DNA of 64,000 nucleotides from Alphaproteobacteria bacterium (lineage in GTDB: Bacteria > Pseudomonadota > Alphaproteobacteria > GCA-2731375), in NCBI GenBank assembly GCA_021776235.1, contig JAJFGG010000014.1:35167-99166 (forward strand), in the 5' to 3' direction. Below are positions 18,429-28,038 of this stretch, in pieces. Both the position numbers and the translations under genes were made by a program. Positions within the stretch are counted from its first letter, which is position 1; each line of letters opens with the position of its first letter. The notes under the pieces were generated by a model. The model searched no databases. It worked only from the letters and a program-made list of their open reading frames with translations, and was not told the origin of the DNA.

Positions 18429-21400
18429 CTAACTGCCCCCGGCCACGGCGCGCTCGATCTCCCGGGCCAGTTCCCGGGCGAGGCTTTGGACGTGGGGCTC
18501 GCTCATCATCGTAATGTGGTCCCCCGGCACCCAGTGCGTCTGGATCGGGCCCGAGCAGCTGGCGGCCCAGCCCAGCGTATCCTCCTGGATATCCGTCTTC
18601 GTGGCCCGGAAGAGCGTGATCGGGACTGCGGAGCGGGGCGCCCGGTAGGCACGGCGCGCACAGACGTGGGCCTTGCCCACCTGCATCAGGTTGGCGATGA
18701 GCGAGATATTCTCGCCTGGCGGGAGCGCGTCGGTTGCCTGCAGAGCCTCCACCACCTGCTTAATCTGCGCCTCGGCGCCGAGGGGGCGGAGGGCCTCGTA
18801 GCGCAGACCGGTAGGGTTGCCGGCGAAGGCCTCGATCGCCGCCACCATGTCCATCAGGCGTCGCGTATCGTCGTCTTTCACTTCGCCGTCCTCCGCCGCG
18901 CGGAGCGCCGGCGAGACGGTGTCAAGAATGGCGAGCAGGGGGACTTCCTCGCCCGCCTCGGTCAGCTGACGCGCCATCTCGTAGGCAACGGCGCCGCCCA
19001 GCGAGTGCCCCGCGAGGAGGTAGGGGCCCTCGGGCTGAAACGCTCGGATCTCGGCGACATAGTCCGCCGCCATGGTTTCCAGGTCGTCGTGGGGCGGCTC
19101 GACACCGTCGATGCCTCGCGCGGCGAGGCCGTGGATCGGTACCGGCGCGGCAAGGTGACGGACGAGGGGGCTGTAGTTCCAGAGCATCCCGCCGCCGGGA
19201 TGCACAAGGAAGAGCGCGAGCCGGTGCGGGGCGTTCCAGAGGGGGACGAGGCGCCGCTCTGAGTGCGCCTGGCTCCTGGCGACGGCAGCCAGGTGCTCCA
19301 CCGTTGGACGCTCGAAGAGTGCGGGCAGCGGCAGGGACTGTCCGAGCAGCTGCTTGACGTTGACCAGTAGCCGAAGCGCCATCAGGGAGTGGCCGCCCAA
19401 GTCGAAGAAGTTGTCGGTCACACCGATCGGCCGGACATCCAGCAACTCCTCCCAAACCCGCACCAACTGGAGCTCCATGCCGTCGCGCGGCGCGATGTAC
19501 TGGCTTTTCAGCTCAGGACGGGCGCCGCTTGGCACGGGGAGGCGCGAACGGTCAAGCTTGTGGTTGGCGTCCAGCGGCAGCTGGTCCATGAATTCGAAAG
19601 TCGACGGGACCATCGCTCCGGGCAGCCGCGGCCGGAGATACTCTCGGAGCCGGCCGGCATGGGCCGGATAGCCCTCGACCGAGACGACGTAGGCAACCAG
19701 CGCGACGGTCCCGGCAACCGCCTCCTGGGCCACGACGGCGCAAGCCGAGACCGCGTCGCAGGCCTGGAGCGCAGCGCTGACCTCCGTCGGCTCGACCCGG
19801 ATTCCCGCAATCTTCACCTGGTGGTCGAGCCGGCCACGGAACTCCAACATCCCGTTCGCCATGATCACGCCGCGGTCGCCGGTCAAGTAGAGCAGATCGT
19901 CCGCGTCCTCTGTGCCGGGGTTCTGGACGAAGCGGCGGGCCTGCTCCTCGGGCGCGTTGATGTAGCCGAGGCTCCGGTACGGCGTCCGCAGCGCGATCTC
20001 GCCGGGTTCGCCGATGCCGCACTGACGCATGTCGGGCCGCAAAACCAGTGCCTGGGCCTGGCGCATGGGCCGTCCAAGGGGTTGAACGCCAGAGCGGGGA
20101 TGCTCCGGGACCTCGTAGGCGCATTTGGCCAGTGTCGTCTCGGTCGGTCCGTAAAGGTTGACGATGGCGGCCGAGGGCGGCAGCACGCGGCGCAGGCCCT
20201 GGACGAGCGAGGCCGTCAGGGCTTCCCCGGCGCAGAAAATGCAGACGATTGAAGCGACACAAAAATCCTCCGCAGGATCCTGCAGCCAGGTCTGCAAGAC
20301 AGAAGGCACCACGTGCAGATGCGTGATGCGGGCCTCGTGGAGCCAGGGGAGCACCTGCCCGCCAGAGAGCGCGTCCACCCCCTCGGGGAGCACCAGCGTC
20401 GCACCGGAGCTGAGCGGCAGAAAGATGTCGCGGAGGACGACATCGAAGGAGATGCCCACGAACTGGGCACAGCGATGGCCTGGGCCGACACCGAAGGTCT
20501 CGCGCTGCCAGGCGAGAAAGTGCGCCAGGCCGCCGTGATTGCCGAGCACGCCTTTTGGAGTCCCGGTGCTCCCCGAGGTGAAGAACACGTAGGCGGGCAA
20601 GGTTACGTCCGCAGGCGGCGCGGGGTGCTCTTCGAGCCAGAGCCGCAGTTCACAGACTTGCGCCTCATCAGCGACCTCGCCCAGTAGGCCGACGCTTATC
20701 CGCTGCAGCGGGCCCAGTTCCGGCGCCTCGCCGACGTGGAGGAGCCAGCGCGCGCCGGCCTCGCGGACCATGGTGGTGCGGCGCTGTTCCGGCAGATCGG
20801 TGCTCAGGGTCAAGAGCACGCCGCCGGCCAGCAATACGCCGGCCATGGCCATCACCACACCGGGGGAGCGCGGCCCGGACACGGCCACGACCTGCCCCGG
20901 CTCGAAGCCCTGGGCGGCCAATGCCTGGGCAATGCCCACCATCCTTCGCCCGAACTCGCTGTAGCTGGCGCTCCAAGCACCGTACTCGAGCGCGGTGTCT
21001 TGTGGCCGCACGGCAATCTGCTGTGCAATGCACTCCACCACCGACGGTACCGGGACCCGCGGGATGGTCACGGTGGGATCGCTAAGCAGCGCGCGCGAGA
21101 TTGGTGTGACCAGATCCAGCTCGGCGATCCGCAGCCCGGGGTCCGCCACCACCTGGGCTAAGACACTGTCGAACTGCTCGATGAAGACCTCCATCAACCC
21201 GGTCGAATAGCGGCTCCGATGGTAGAGCAGCTCGAGATCGAGGCCATCGCCCCGCTCGGTGACATAGAGCTCGAGCGAGAACTGCGCGCCCGAGGTCGGC
21301 GGCGCCTCGTAGGTTGCCCGGAGGTTGGGGAGATCGAGGGTTCGGATCGGCTTGGGCGTGAAGTTAAAGAAGGTGCCGAAGAGGGGGTGGCGTGAGGCGC

Positions 21401-22622
21401 TGCGCTCCGGGACGAGCTCCTGAACCACCCGCTCGAAGGGGATGTCCATATGCTCCAGGCCGTCGAGCACAGTGCGCCGCACATCGGCGATCGCATCGTA
21501 GAAGCACAGGTCCCCGGGCAGATGAGCGCGTAGCGCCAGTGTGTTCAGGAAGAGACTTACAATGCCCTCGGTCTCCACCCGCTGGCGATTGCTGACCGGC
21601 GTGCCCACCAGGATATCCTCGCGTGCCGTCAAGCGCGCCAGCAGCGCCATGAAGGCGCAGAGCAGTGTCGTGAACAAGGTGGTGTCGTAGCGGCGGCTGA
21701 GCTCCTCAAGGCCCCGCTTCCGTTCCGGGCCCAGTGACCGGACGATCGTGGCGCCGTCGAGGGTGCGCTCGCTGAGGGGGCCATCCGGCACCTCGAGGTC
21801 ACCAGGGAGCTCGAGCACCGGCGGCGGGTCCGCCAGCTTTTCCCGCCAGTAGGCCAGGCCGGACTCCATGGCGCCTTGGCTCTCGGTGGCGCGCTGCCAA
21901 GCGGCGAAGTCGCTGTAGCGGATCGGAAGCTCTGGAAGCTCGGCGCTGCGTCCCTCGACGTGAGCGCTGTAGAAAGCTCCGAGCTCGCGCAGCACCAGCC
22001 CGATGGACCAGCCGTCCGAGGACATGTGGTGCATGGACACCACCAACAGATGCTCCTGGTCGGCAAGCTGGATCAGGACCACACGGAGCAGTAGGTCCCG
22101 CTCGAGGTCAAAGCCCGTTTGGTTCTCGCCGGCGTAGAGGCGGGTCAGCTCGGTCTCGCGTTGCGCCGGATCGAGCGAGCGCAGGTCATGGCGGACGATG
22201 GGGACGGAGCGCGGCGGGTGGACGAACTGCACCGGGCCGTCGGCGGACTCGGAGAAGGTCGCGCGTAGCGTCTCGTGGCGCAGCAGCAATTCATCGAAGC
22301 TTTTTTCCAGAGCGTCGACTACGAGCCGGCCCTTCAGCCGGAGCGCTCCTGAGATATTGAGCGCAGGGTCCCCCGGAGCCAGGCGGTCGGCAAACCACAG
22401 CCGCTCCTGGGCGAAGGAAAGCGGAACGCTGCCTTCAGCCTCCCGCGGGACGCGTACGAGGCTGGGTGCGGCCGCCTCTTTGGACTTGTTCTGAAGCAGG
22501 CGCTGGAGAAGGAGGTCCCGTTGCGCCGGGCTCAGGTCACGGAGTCGGCTCTTGGCGTCCTTTCCCGCGGCTTTCGCAAGCGCCTTCAGGCTCTCCTTGC
22601 TCGAGCGTTTGCCATCAGTCAT
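18429..22622 (-). CDS. NRPS1: terminal module C-A-T-TE
   Basis: Last module of the assembly line, 1397 residues from ATG 22622, which has AAGGAG 12 bases upstream. The frame stays open to a TTG at 22760 with no ribosome site. A Lys-rich leader comes first, then C (about 65-510; opens VPLSFAQERLWF, active site HHMSSDG at 198-204). The A domain (about 525-1030) has TSGSTGTPKG, YGPTETT and A10 DANHKLDR with the Lys kept. T follows (LGGHSL, Ser1079), then TE (about 1130-1397, GHSLGG Ser1207). Specificity residues aligned by eye read D-V-R-H-F-A-L-L-A. The Arg at the fourth-helix position suggests an acidic side chain, as in aminoadipate-type codes; this is tentative. It would add the final amino acid and release or cyclise the product. 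Confidence 0.93.
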   Translation of the reverse strand: MTDGKRSSKESLKALAKAAGKDAKSRLRDLSPAQRDLLLQRLLQNKSKEAAAPSLVRVPREAEGSVPLSFAQERLWFADRLAPGDPALNISGALRLKGRLVVDALEKSFDELLLRHETLRATFSESADGPVQFVHPPRSVPIVRHDLRSLDPAQRETELTRLYAGENQTGFDLERDLLLRVVLIQLADQEHLLVVSMHHMSSDGWSIGLVLRELGAFYSAHVEGRSAELPELPIRYSDFAAWQRATESQGAMESGLAYWREKLADPPPVLELPGDLEVPDGPLSERTLDGATIVRSLGPERKRGLEELSRRYDTTLFTTLLCAFMALLARLTAREDILVGTPVSNRQRVETEGIVSLFLNTLALRAHLPGDLCFYDAIADVRRTVLDGLEHMDIPFERVVQELVPERSASRHPLFGTFFNFTPKPIRTLDLPNLRATYEAPPTSGAQFSLELYVTERGDGLDLELLYHRSRYSTGLMEVFIEQFDSVLAQVVADPGLRIAELDLVTPISRALLSDPTVTIPRVPVPSVVECIAQQIAVRPQDTALEYGAWSASYSEFGRRMVGIAQALAAQGFEPGQVVAVSGPRSPGVVMAMAGVLLAGGVLLTLSTDLPEQRRTTMVREAGARWLLHVGEAPELGPLQRISVGLLGEVADEAQVCELRLWLEEHPAPPADVTLPAYVFFTSGSTGTPKGVLGNHGGLAHFLAWQRETFGVGPGHRCAQFVGISFDVVLRDIFLPLSSGATLVLPEGVDALSGGQVLPWLHEARITHLHVVPSVLQTWLQDPAEDFCVASIVCIFCAGEALTASLVQGLRRVLPPSAAIVNLYGPTETTLAKCAYEVPEHPRSGVQPLGRPMRQAQALVLRPDMRQCGIGEPGEIALRTPYRSLGYINAPEEQARRFVQNPGTEDADDLLYLTGDRGVIMANGMLEFRGRLDHQVKIAGIRVEPTEVSAALQACDAVSACAVVAQEAVAGTVALVAYVVSVEGYPAHAGRLREYLRPRLPGAMVPSTFEFMDQLPLDANHKLDRSRLPVPSGARPELKSQYIAPRDGMELQLVRVWEELLDVRPIGVTDNFFDLGGHSLMALRLLVNVKQLLGQSLPLPALFERPTVEHLAAVARSQAHSERRLVPLWNAPHRLALFLVHPGGGMLWNYSPLVRHLAAPVPIHGLAARGIDGVEPPHDDLETMAADYVAEIRAFQPEGPYLLAGHSLGGAVAYEMARQLTEAGEEVPLLAILDTVSPALRAAEDGEVKDDDTRRLMDMVAAIEAFAGNPTGLRYEALRPLGAEAQIKQVVEALQATDALPPGENISLIANLMQVGKAHVCARRAYRAPRSAVPITLFRATKTDIQEDTLGWAASCSGPIQTHWVPGDHITMMSEPHVQSLARELAREIERAVAGGS

Positions 22623-23053
22623 CCGGACCGCCCGCTCCTTGTCCTTGCTGCCAAACTGCATGTCCGCGAGGAGACGGCCCGGTGTGGTCGATGGGTCAGG
22701 CCGGGGCACGGAAGAGTGCAACTTGAGCGCGATTTTATTGCGCCCCATGAGGGCTGTCAATGCGAGCGGGACGACATTGGCAGGACGACGGACACGTCAA
22801 TCGAATGAGTTACAGAACAGGCAAGTGTCAATTCTGCGGGGCAGGCGCCTGACCATCCGCGCCAAGTCCGCCGGGCGAGAACATTGCGCGGTTGATCCTG
22901 GACGGCACCCGGCTCGCGCTGTGCCTTGACAGGCAGGCAATAGCAATTCCGCTTTTAGTGGTACTTGGGAACCGTCTTCCCCTTTTGTTTGAATAGCCAT
23001 TGAATTTAGCTACTATAGCAACATAAAATTTCCACCAATAAGTGGACACGGCC
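22623..23053. promoter_or_regulatory. Divergent region between NRPS1 and the PafA-like gene, with a candidate promoter
   Basis: For the plus-strand phosphatase, TTGAAT (23000-23005) and TAAAAT (23024-23029) are separated by 18 bp, a fair sigma-70 match about 24 bp before the ATG at 23054, in an AT-rich stretch. The NRPS1 promoter must lie between about 22640 and 22990. I cannot point to a specific box for it. Confidence 0.45.
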
Positions 23054-24745
23054 ATGAGGAATATCATCCTTCTGTCACTGGCGTTTGGCTTGGCGCTGAC
23101 ACAGAGTAGCGAAAGCAAGCATCGTTCCCCGGCCACCACCCCGCGTCTGGTCGTTCAAATCATAGTCGACCAACTGGCGGCCTCTATCTTGACGCGTCAG
23201 GCCGATCGCTTCATGGCGGGCGGCTTCAATCGCCTGATGAAAGGCGGAGCCTGGTTCCCCAAGGTTCGCCTCTCCCACGCGCACACCGAGACCGTCGTGG
23301 GCCACAGCACGCTGGTCACGGGCGCCTATCCGTCGAGTCACGGTATGATCGGAAACTCCTGGTACTCATTGGGCGCACGCGGCAATCTCAAGGCCTTCGA
23401 ATCCGGTGCCAAACAGCTTTGCGGTCGCGATGCGAGTGGATACTCGCCCGAGCAGCTTGCGGTCGCCACCATCGGCGACAACCTGCACGAGGCCAGCAAA
23501 GGAAGGGCCAAGGTCTTCTCCATTTCCGGCAAGGCCCGCTCCGGGGTAGCGATGGGCGGAAAAAAGGGCAAGGCCTTCTGGTACGACGGGGAAGCCAAGG
23601 GCTTCGTGACGAGCGATTACTATTTTAGGGATTGTCCTGCCTGGGTCGTGACTTGGCACGCCCGGGATTCGGAGGTGCCGATCATCGACCGCTATCAGGG
23701 CCAGCAGTGGAAACTTTCCCGCAGCCCGACAGCCGCCAACTACAGCTTCGACGGCGGCAACCAGTTCGAGGAAAACAGCCAGGCTGAATTCAACATGATG
23801 ATGTTGGACAACATGAAATTCGGGCGGACCTTCCCCCACGAGTACGGCACCGGCACAGCGTACTACAGATTTCTCACTGGCGCGCCGGGGATGGACGAGC
23901 TCATCGCCGACTTCGCCCTCGAAATTATCCGTGAGGAAAGCCTCGGCCAGGACGAGGTGCCCGACTACCTTGGCATCAGCTTCTCAGCCAATGACGCCGT
24001 GCTGCACAACTTCGGCCCCGCGACCCGGGAGAGCGAGGATGTCATCTTCCGGCTTGACCGGACGTTGGCGCGCCTCCTTACGGCCCTGGACGAGATGCTC
24101 GGAATGGACAACGTCCTGATCGTGATCAGTAGCGACCACGGTGGCCCCGAGTATCCGGTGGTCAGCCGCACCCGAGACGGTTTCCAGGCGCAGTGGATCC
24201 CCAAGGGCGCAACCAAGAAGGCGGTTGAGGCCGCCCTTCATGCAATGATATGGCCTCGTGCGCTGGTTGCGAGCTACAATCAGCCCTACGTTTACCTCGA
24301 CCCCGCATGGATCAAGAGACTGACGCTCGATCAAGACGAGGTGCTCGACGTCATCGAGGAAGCAGTCAGGGGCATTCGGGGCGTTAAAACCGTCGTCCGG
24401 ACGGCGGATCGCAGCGGGAACTCCGGCGACGCCCTTACTCTCCGTATCCTCCGAAACCAGTATCCCGGGCGTTCCGGCGACCTCTATGTTGTGCGGAACC
24501 AGTACTGGCAGCAGAAGAGCAGCCCCTTTGGGGCCTTCGACCTGCTTCAGCACGGCTCACCGTGGGACTACGACTCCTTCGTACCGCTTGGCTTTTTCGG
24601 GCCAGGGGTGTCGGTCGGCGTTTACGACCGCGAGGGCGTGCGCAACGTCGACGTACTCCCCACGCTTGCCGACTTCCTCCATACCACGCCCGGCGGGAAG
24701 GTCGCCGGAACCAAGCTGCCGGAGGTCTTCGCAAATCGCCCGTGA
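23054..24745 (+). CDS. Secreted alkaline phosphatase-superfamily enzyme (PafA-like)
   Basis: 563 residues from ATG 23054; a GTG four codons upstream is also in frame. An N-terminal signal-like segment (MRNIILLSLAFGLALTQS) suggests export. Family features follow in order: metal-binding VVQIIVDQLA, the nucleophile region SHAHTETVVGHSTLVTGAYP with a Thr as likely nucleophile, GISFSANDAVLHNFGP with EDVIFRLDRTL after it, and ISSDHGG. This layout matches PafA-type phosphate-insensitive alkaline phosphatases and nucleotide phosphodiesterases. It is the only plus-strand gene between minus-strand cluster genes. Its probable role is dephosphorylation of an exported precursor, which is inference. Convergent with the SyrP-like gene. 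Confidence 0.85.
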   Translation: MRNIILLSLAFGLALTQSSESKHRSPATTPRLVVQIIVDQLAASILTRQADRFMAGGFNRLMKGGAWFPKVRLSHAHTETVVGHSTLVTGAYPSSHGMIGNSWYSLGARGNLKAFESGAKQLCGRDASGYSPEQLAVATIGDNLHEASKGRAKVFSISGKARSGVAMGGKKGKAFWYDGEAKGFVTSDYYFRDCPAWVVTWHARDSEVPIIDRYQGQQWKLSRSPTAANYSFDGGNQFEENSQAEFNMMMLDNMKFGRTFPHEYGTGTAYYRFLTGAPGMDELIADFALEIIREESLGQDEVPDYLGISFSANDAVLHNFGPATRESEDVIFRLDRTLARLLTALDEMLGMDNVLIVISSDHGGPEYPVVSRTRDGFQAQWIPKGATKKAVEAALHAMIWPRALVASYNQPYVYLDPAWIKRLTLDQDEVLDVIEEAVRGIRGVKTVVRTADRSGNSGDALTLRILRNQYPGRSGDLYVVRNQYWQQKSSPFGAFDLLQHGSPWDYDSFVPLGFFGPGVSVGVYDREGVRNVDVLPTLADFLHTTPGGKVAGTKLPEVFANRP

Positions 24746-24788
24746 CCGTTTAGAGCCAGAGGGAGCGGCAGTTACGCCCCCGGGGGCT

Positions 24789-25733
24789 TCAACCCATCGC
24801 CACACGCACTATGCGCTCGCCCGTGTAGGCCCGTCTCCCGTGCGCGGCGTAATAGTTGTCAATGACCAGGACGTCGCCGGCTTCCCACGGGAAGGCAACC
24901 GCGGCCTCCCACATCACTTCGCGGATGTGGTTCAGGTCTTCAGGCGCGATGGGCGAGCCGTCACCGTGGACGGCGTTGAGCGGGTAGTCCTTCTCGTCAA
25001 GAAGCGTCGACAGCGCCATCCGGGTGTCCTCGTCCAGGTTCGTCGGGTGCCACTGGTCGGCCTGGTTGAACCAGACCCGCTCTCCCGTGAAGGGATGCTT
25101 GCGCACTGCCGGACGGCATTGTTCTGTGCGCAGGTCGCCCGCATCGGACCAGTGCCCGCGCACGCCGCTCCGCGCCAGGTAGGCGTCGACCTCGGCGCGC
25201 TCGGTCGTCTCGAAGGTCTCCTGCCAGGAGCGGCCCAGGCCCGCGCCGCCATGCATGTTCTGGACATAGCGGACGCCGCGCTCCTCAAAGCGCTGCAACA
25301 CCGCGGAATCGAGCAGCTCGAGGACCCGGCGGCAATCGACCAGGGGGGTCTCGCCACCGCTTACCGGTGGGGTGGCGCAGTAGAAAAACAGGCGCTGTGG
25401 CGGCGTATGCGCGTAGGACAGTTCGCTGTGCATTGAGATATCGAACTCGGAAGGATAATTCGTTGCCGTGTATACGGCGGCGCTGGTGTGATCTCGTGGC
25501 GAGTTTCCCTCGACGTAGAGCTTCAGCTCCGGGCTCAAGGCGCGGCAGACGGGTTCGAACTGAGCATCGCTCAGGACGCCAAAATTGCGGTAAAGCAGGG
25601 CGCCATGGCGCAGAAGCTTCTCATTGATCCACGCCGTCTCTTCGGCCAGACGCCTAACCAACGCGCTCGCATCCTCTGCCGGAGCAGCTCGGATCACCAG
25701 GGGAAGCGGCACGGCGCCGCGCCCCGGGCTCAC
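24789..25733 (-). CDS. SyrP-like TauD/TfdA-family Fe(II)/2-oxoglutarate hydroxylase
   Basis: 314 residues from GTG 25733, which overlaps the ligase stop as GTGA; this start gives the N terminus usual for SyrP-like enzymes (PLPLVIRAAPAED). Longer upstream frames are inside the ligase gene. Signatures are LLYRNFGVLSDAQFE, NSPRDHTSAAVYTAT-type SPR motif, the iron-binding MHSELSYAHTPP (HxE), a distal His in YYAAHGRR and Arg in GERIVRVAMG. SyrP of syringomycin biosynthesis hydroxylates aspartate on a carrier protein; SyrP homologues commonly beta-hydroxylate NRPS-bound residues. Last gene of a translationally coupled set. Confidence 0.88.
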   Translation of the reverse strand: MSPGRGAVPLPLVIRAAPAEDASALVRRLAEETAWINEKLLRHGALLYRNFGVLSDAQFEPVCRALSPELKLYVEGNSPRDHTSAAVYTATNYPSEFDISMHSELSYAHTPPQRLFFYCATPPVSGGETPLVDCRRVLELLDSAVLQRFEERGVRYVQNMHGGAGLGRSWQETFETTERAEVDAYLARSGVRGHWSDAGDLRTEQCRPAVRKHPFTGERVWFNQADQWHPTNLDEDTRMALSTLLDEKDYPLNAVHGDGSPIAPEDLNHIREVMWEAAVAFPWEAGDVLVIDNYYAAHGRRAYTGERIVRVAMG

Positions 25734-26887
25734 TCCAGCCCTCGCCGGACGAGTTCGGGCCAGCCGGAAGGGGCGAGGCCCTTCTGGGTCAGGAATCCGT
25801 AAACCCAACGCTCCAGGCCGAAGCCCATGCAGGCGCTTTCCACGCCACTGCCGTCCGTCCTCCGTGTATTATGTATGGCCGTGAAAAAGTCCCGATGCAG
25901 GTTGAACGACGAGGCCGCCAGCGCCTCTTGCCGGTGCGGCAGAGGGAAGAGTAGCTCGTATTTGACCTCGGTCATGCGCTGGTAGACCGCCTTGGACCGG
26001 CTCGCGTCCAGGAAGAAGGGATCGTTGGCCAACTCGATGGCCACGTGCAGGCCGAGTTGCCGGCAGAGCTCGATCACGCGATCCATGACCTCCATCCGGA
26101 GCGAGACCAGACGCTCGTTGCTGCCGAAGAAGACGATGTCGCGCACGGTGAAGTCCCAACTCCGCGCCAGGGGCCGAAAGCCCCCGGCTTCAAAGCGGAA
26201 TACATGGTTCTGCATCGTGTAGGTCCGCACTTCCTCGGGCTCGAGCACGGCGTCTCGGAGCATCCGGTAGCAAGGCATGCAAACGGCAGGAGTGAGAACG
26301 TGGCGCGGCTGGCGCAGCTTGCCGGGTAGCTGTTCCGACAAATAGCCCTCGCGCGCGTCACTTGCCATGGTCTCCAGCACGGGCAGGCTGCCGCGGAGGT
26401 GGGAGCAGAAGGTTACGTGCTGCGGGAAATGGTCGAGGTAGCCGAGTTCCGTGAGGACCTCCAACGGCACCAGCACGGGGTAATGTTGCTCCTCCGCCTG
26501 AAAATCCGCCGCGAGGGCCCGGAAGCGGCGCTCGAACCAGCGGAAAAGGCGCAGCAGATCGCCGCGCAGGACGGTGAGGCCGTCACCCACGGGGTGGAGA
26601 TCCTGCGACGCGAGGAGATCGGCGTCAATGTCGCGGATCCGGATCTCTTCGACGGTGTTTTCCAAGTGAATGCTGCGCCGCAGGCGCTTCTGAGTCCGCT
26701 TCATGTCCTTGACGAAGGCGGCGATGTCCTCGGCGGCCTCTACCCGAGCCAGTGTCACTTCGAGCAGTCCGGTGTCCGCGTGGTGCTGCGCTCGGAGCAC
26801 GTTCTCCGTGTCCACCCGGAGCGCCTCCACGATGGCCTGAACATCGGCGGCCGCGAGCTCTGCGAGGTCGAAGGTCCGGGTCTCCAT
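25730..26887 (-). CDS. Amino acid:[carrier protein] ligase (class II seryl-tRNA synthetase-like)
   Basis: 385 residues from ATG 26887, the ATG of a TGATG junction with the dehydrogenase stop; a longer frame upstream is out of context. The fold is that of class II synthetases: LTPAVCMPCYRMLRD, the tRNA-ligase-like RSWDFTVRDIVFFGS and motif 3 ACMGFGLERWVYGFL. Cys in MPCYR, a downstream Glu and Cys in ESACMG fit the zinc site of seryl-tRNA synthetase homologues that charge amino acids onto carrier proteins instead of tRNA. No tRNA-binding arm is apparent. Two genes upstream is a free carrier protein, its likely acceptor. Serine is the expected amino acid if the cassette makes aminomalonyl-ACP; this is inferred. 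Confidence 0.82.
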   Translation of the reverse strand: METRTFDLAELAAADVQAIVEALRVDTENVLRAQHHADTGLLEVTLARVEAAEDIAAFVKDMKRTQKRLRRSIHLENTVEEIRIRDIDADLLASQDLHPVGDGLTVLRGDLLRLFRWFERRFRALAADFQAEEQHYPVLVPLEVLTELGYLDHFPQHVTFCSHLRGSLPVLETMASDAREGYLSEQLPGKLRQPRHVLTPAVCMPCYRMLRDAVLEPEEVRTYTMQNHVFRFEAGGFRPLARSWDFTVRDIVFFGSNERLVSLRMEVMDRVIELCRQLGLHVAIELANDPFFLDASRSKAVYQRMTEVKYELLFPLPHRQEALAASSFNLHRDFFTAIHNTRRTDGSGVESACMGFGLERWVYGFLTQKGLAPSGWPELVRRGLE

Positions 26888-28038
26888 CACCGCCCCTGGA
26901 GTCCGAAGCGAGCGATGGCGCGCTCGACGATCTGGGTTGTGCCCTCGATAAGCTCCATTATGCGGGCGTCGCGAAAGGCCGTTTCGACCGGCGAGCCGGG
27001 GCCCACGCCGCTTGCCCCGTGGACCTGGACGGCGTCCGCGGCCACCCGGTTCGTCATTGTGGAGGCGAGGTATTTGGCCATGAAGCTCTCTTGCACCGCA
27101 CTCGGGTCGCGCCGGCCCCGCGCCACCGCAGCACTCCAACAGACCAGCCTGGCGGCGTGGACGTCGGTCATCATGCGAGCGAGCAGCCGCTGGATCTGGC
27201 CAAACTCGCCGATCGGGCCACCGAACTGCTCGCGCTGGGCGGCGTGGTGCAGGCTCGCATCCAGGCAGGCCTGGCCGAGCCCGACGCAGCCCCAGGCCAG
27301 GTTGTGGCGGCCGTTATCCAGGCCCTCCGCGACAACGTGGCTCAGCCCGAAACCCGGTTGTCCCAGCACGCGCTCCGGAGGAACGGCGCAGCGCTCCATG
27401 TACAGGGTCGCCAACATATAGCCGCGGCAGCCAAGGATGCCGAGGATCGGTTCAATTCGCAGGCCCGGCGTATCCCTGGGCAGGATCACCGCCAGCGGCC
27501 CCCGCTCGGATTGGGTGAGCATGACAAAGATGTCCGCGCTCTGCCCACAGGTGATCCATGTCTTGGTACCACTCACCTCCCAGCCGTCCCCCACCGGGAC
27601 GGCTGTCGTCTGGATGGCCGAGGCATCGCTGCCGACTTCGGGCTCGGTGATGGCGAAGGCGGCGATAACTTCACCGGAGCTCAGGCGCTGGCCCCATTCC
27701 CCCTTCTGGGCCTGAGTGCCCCAGCGCAATATCGCACTGCCGCCCATGTGGTGGACGTTGAGCAAGCCTTGTACCGAGGGGCTGGCCCGGCCCAGGGCCT
27801 CGTGAATCATCCCGTGCCGGACGGTTGCGCTCACGGGATCGGCCTTGGAACCAGGCGTTCCACCAAGTCGCTCCGGGAAGCCGCTGGCGAACAGGCCGGC
27901 TTCGCGCATGCGCTCGACCACTTCGCGCGGTATCTGCTGTTCCTGGTCGATGCGGTGGGCGAAGGGGACGATATGCTCGTCCGCGAAGACCCGCATCGCG
28001 GCGGCGTGCTCGGCGTAGGACTCGAGCGCTGGAGTCAC
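26887..28038 (-). CDS. Acyl-CoA/acyl-ACP dehydrogenase
   Basis: 383 residues, full length for the flavin-dependent acyl-CoA dehydrogenase family. GTG start overlaps the ACP stop (GTGA). Motifs include FAITEPEVGSDASAIQTTA (FAD/acyl loop), GWEVSGTKTWITCGQSADIF, ARMMTDVHAARLVCW and the C-terminal QVHGASGVGPGSPVE, TQIVERAIARFGL. Free-standing ACADs next to an ACP and a 3-hydroxyacyl dehydrogenase are typical of methoxy-, hydroxy- and aminomalonyl-ACP pathways, where they oxidise a carrier-bound intermediate. The catalytic base was not located with certainty. Confidence 0.9.
   Translation of the reverse strand: MTPALESYAEHAAAMRVFADEHIVPFAHRIDQEQQIPREVVERMREAGLFASGFPERLGGTPGSKADPVSATVRHGMIHEALGRASPSVQGLLNVHHMGGSAILRWGTQAQKGEWGQRLSSGEVIAAFAITEPEVGSDASAIQTTAVPVGDGWEVSGTKTWITCGQSADIFVMLTQSERGPLAVILPRDTPGLRIEPILGILGCRGYMLATLYMERCAVPPERVLGQPGFGLSHVVAEGLDNGRHNLAWGCVGLGQACLDASLHHAAQREQFGGPIGEFGQIQRLLARMMTDVHAARLVCWSAAVARGRRDPSAVQESFMAKYLASTMTNRVAADAVQVHGASGVGPGSPVETAFRDARIMELIEGTTQIVERAIARFGLQGR

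Noticed and set aside
24776..24787. GCCCCCGGGGGC palindrome as a terminator between the PafA-like and SyrP-like genes
   Set aside because: Twelve-base perfect palindrome leaves no loop and has no T-tract, and it lies within the 3' junction of the SyrP-like gene.
26888..27139. 84-residue N-terminal extension of the amino acid:carrier ligase
   Set aside because: Lies inside the acyl dehydrogenase coding frame, is Arg/Gly/Pro-rich and unlike the family; the TGATG junction gives a natural start.
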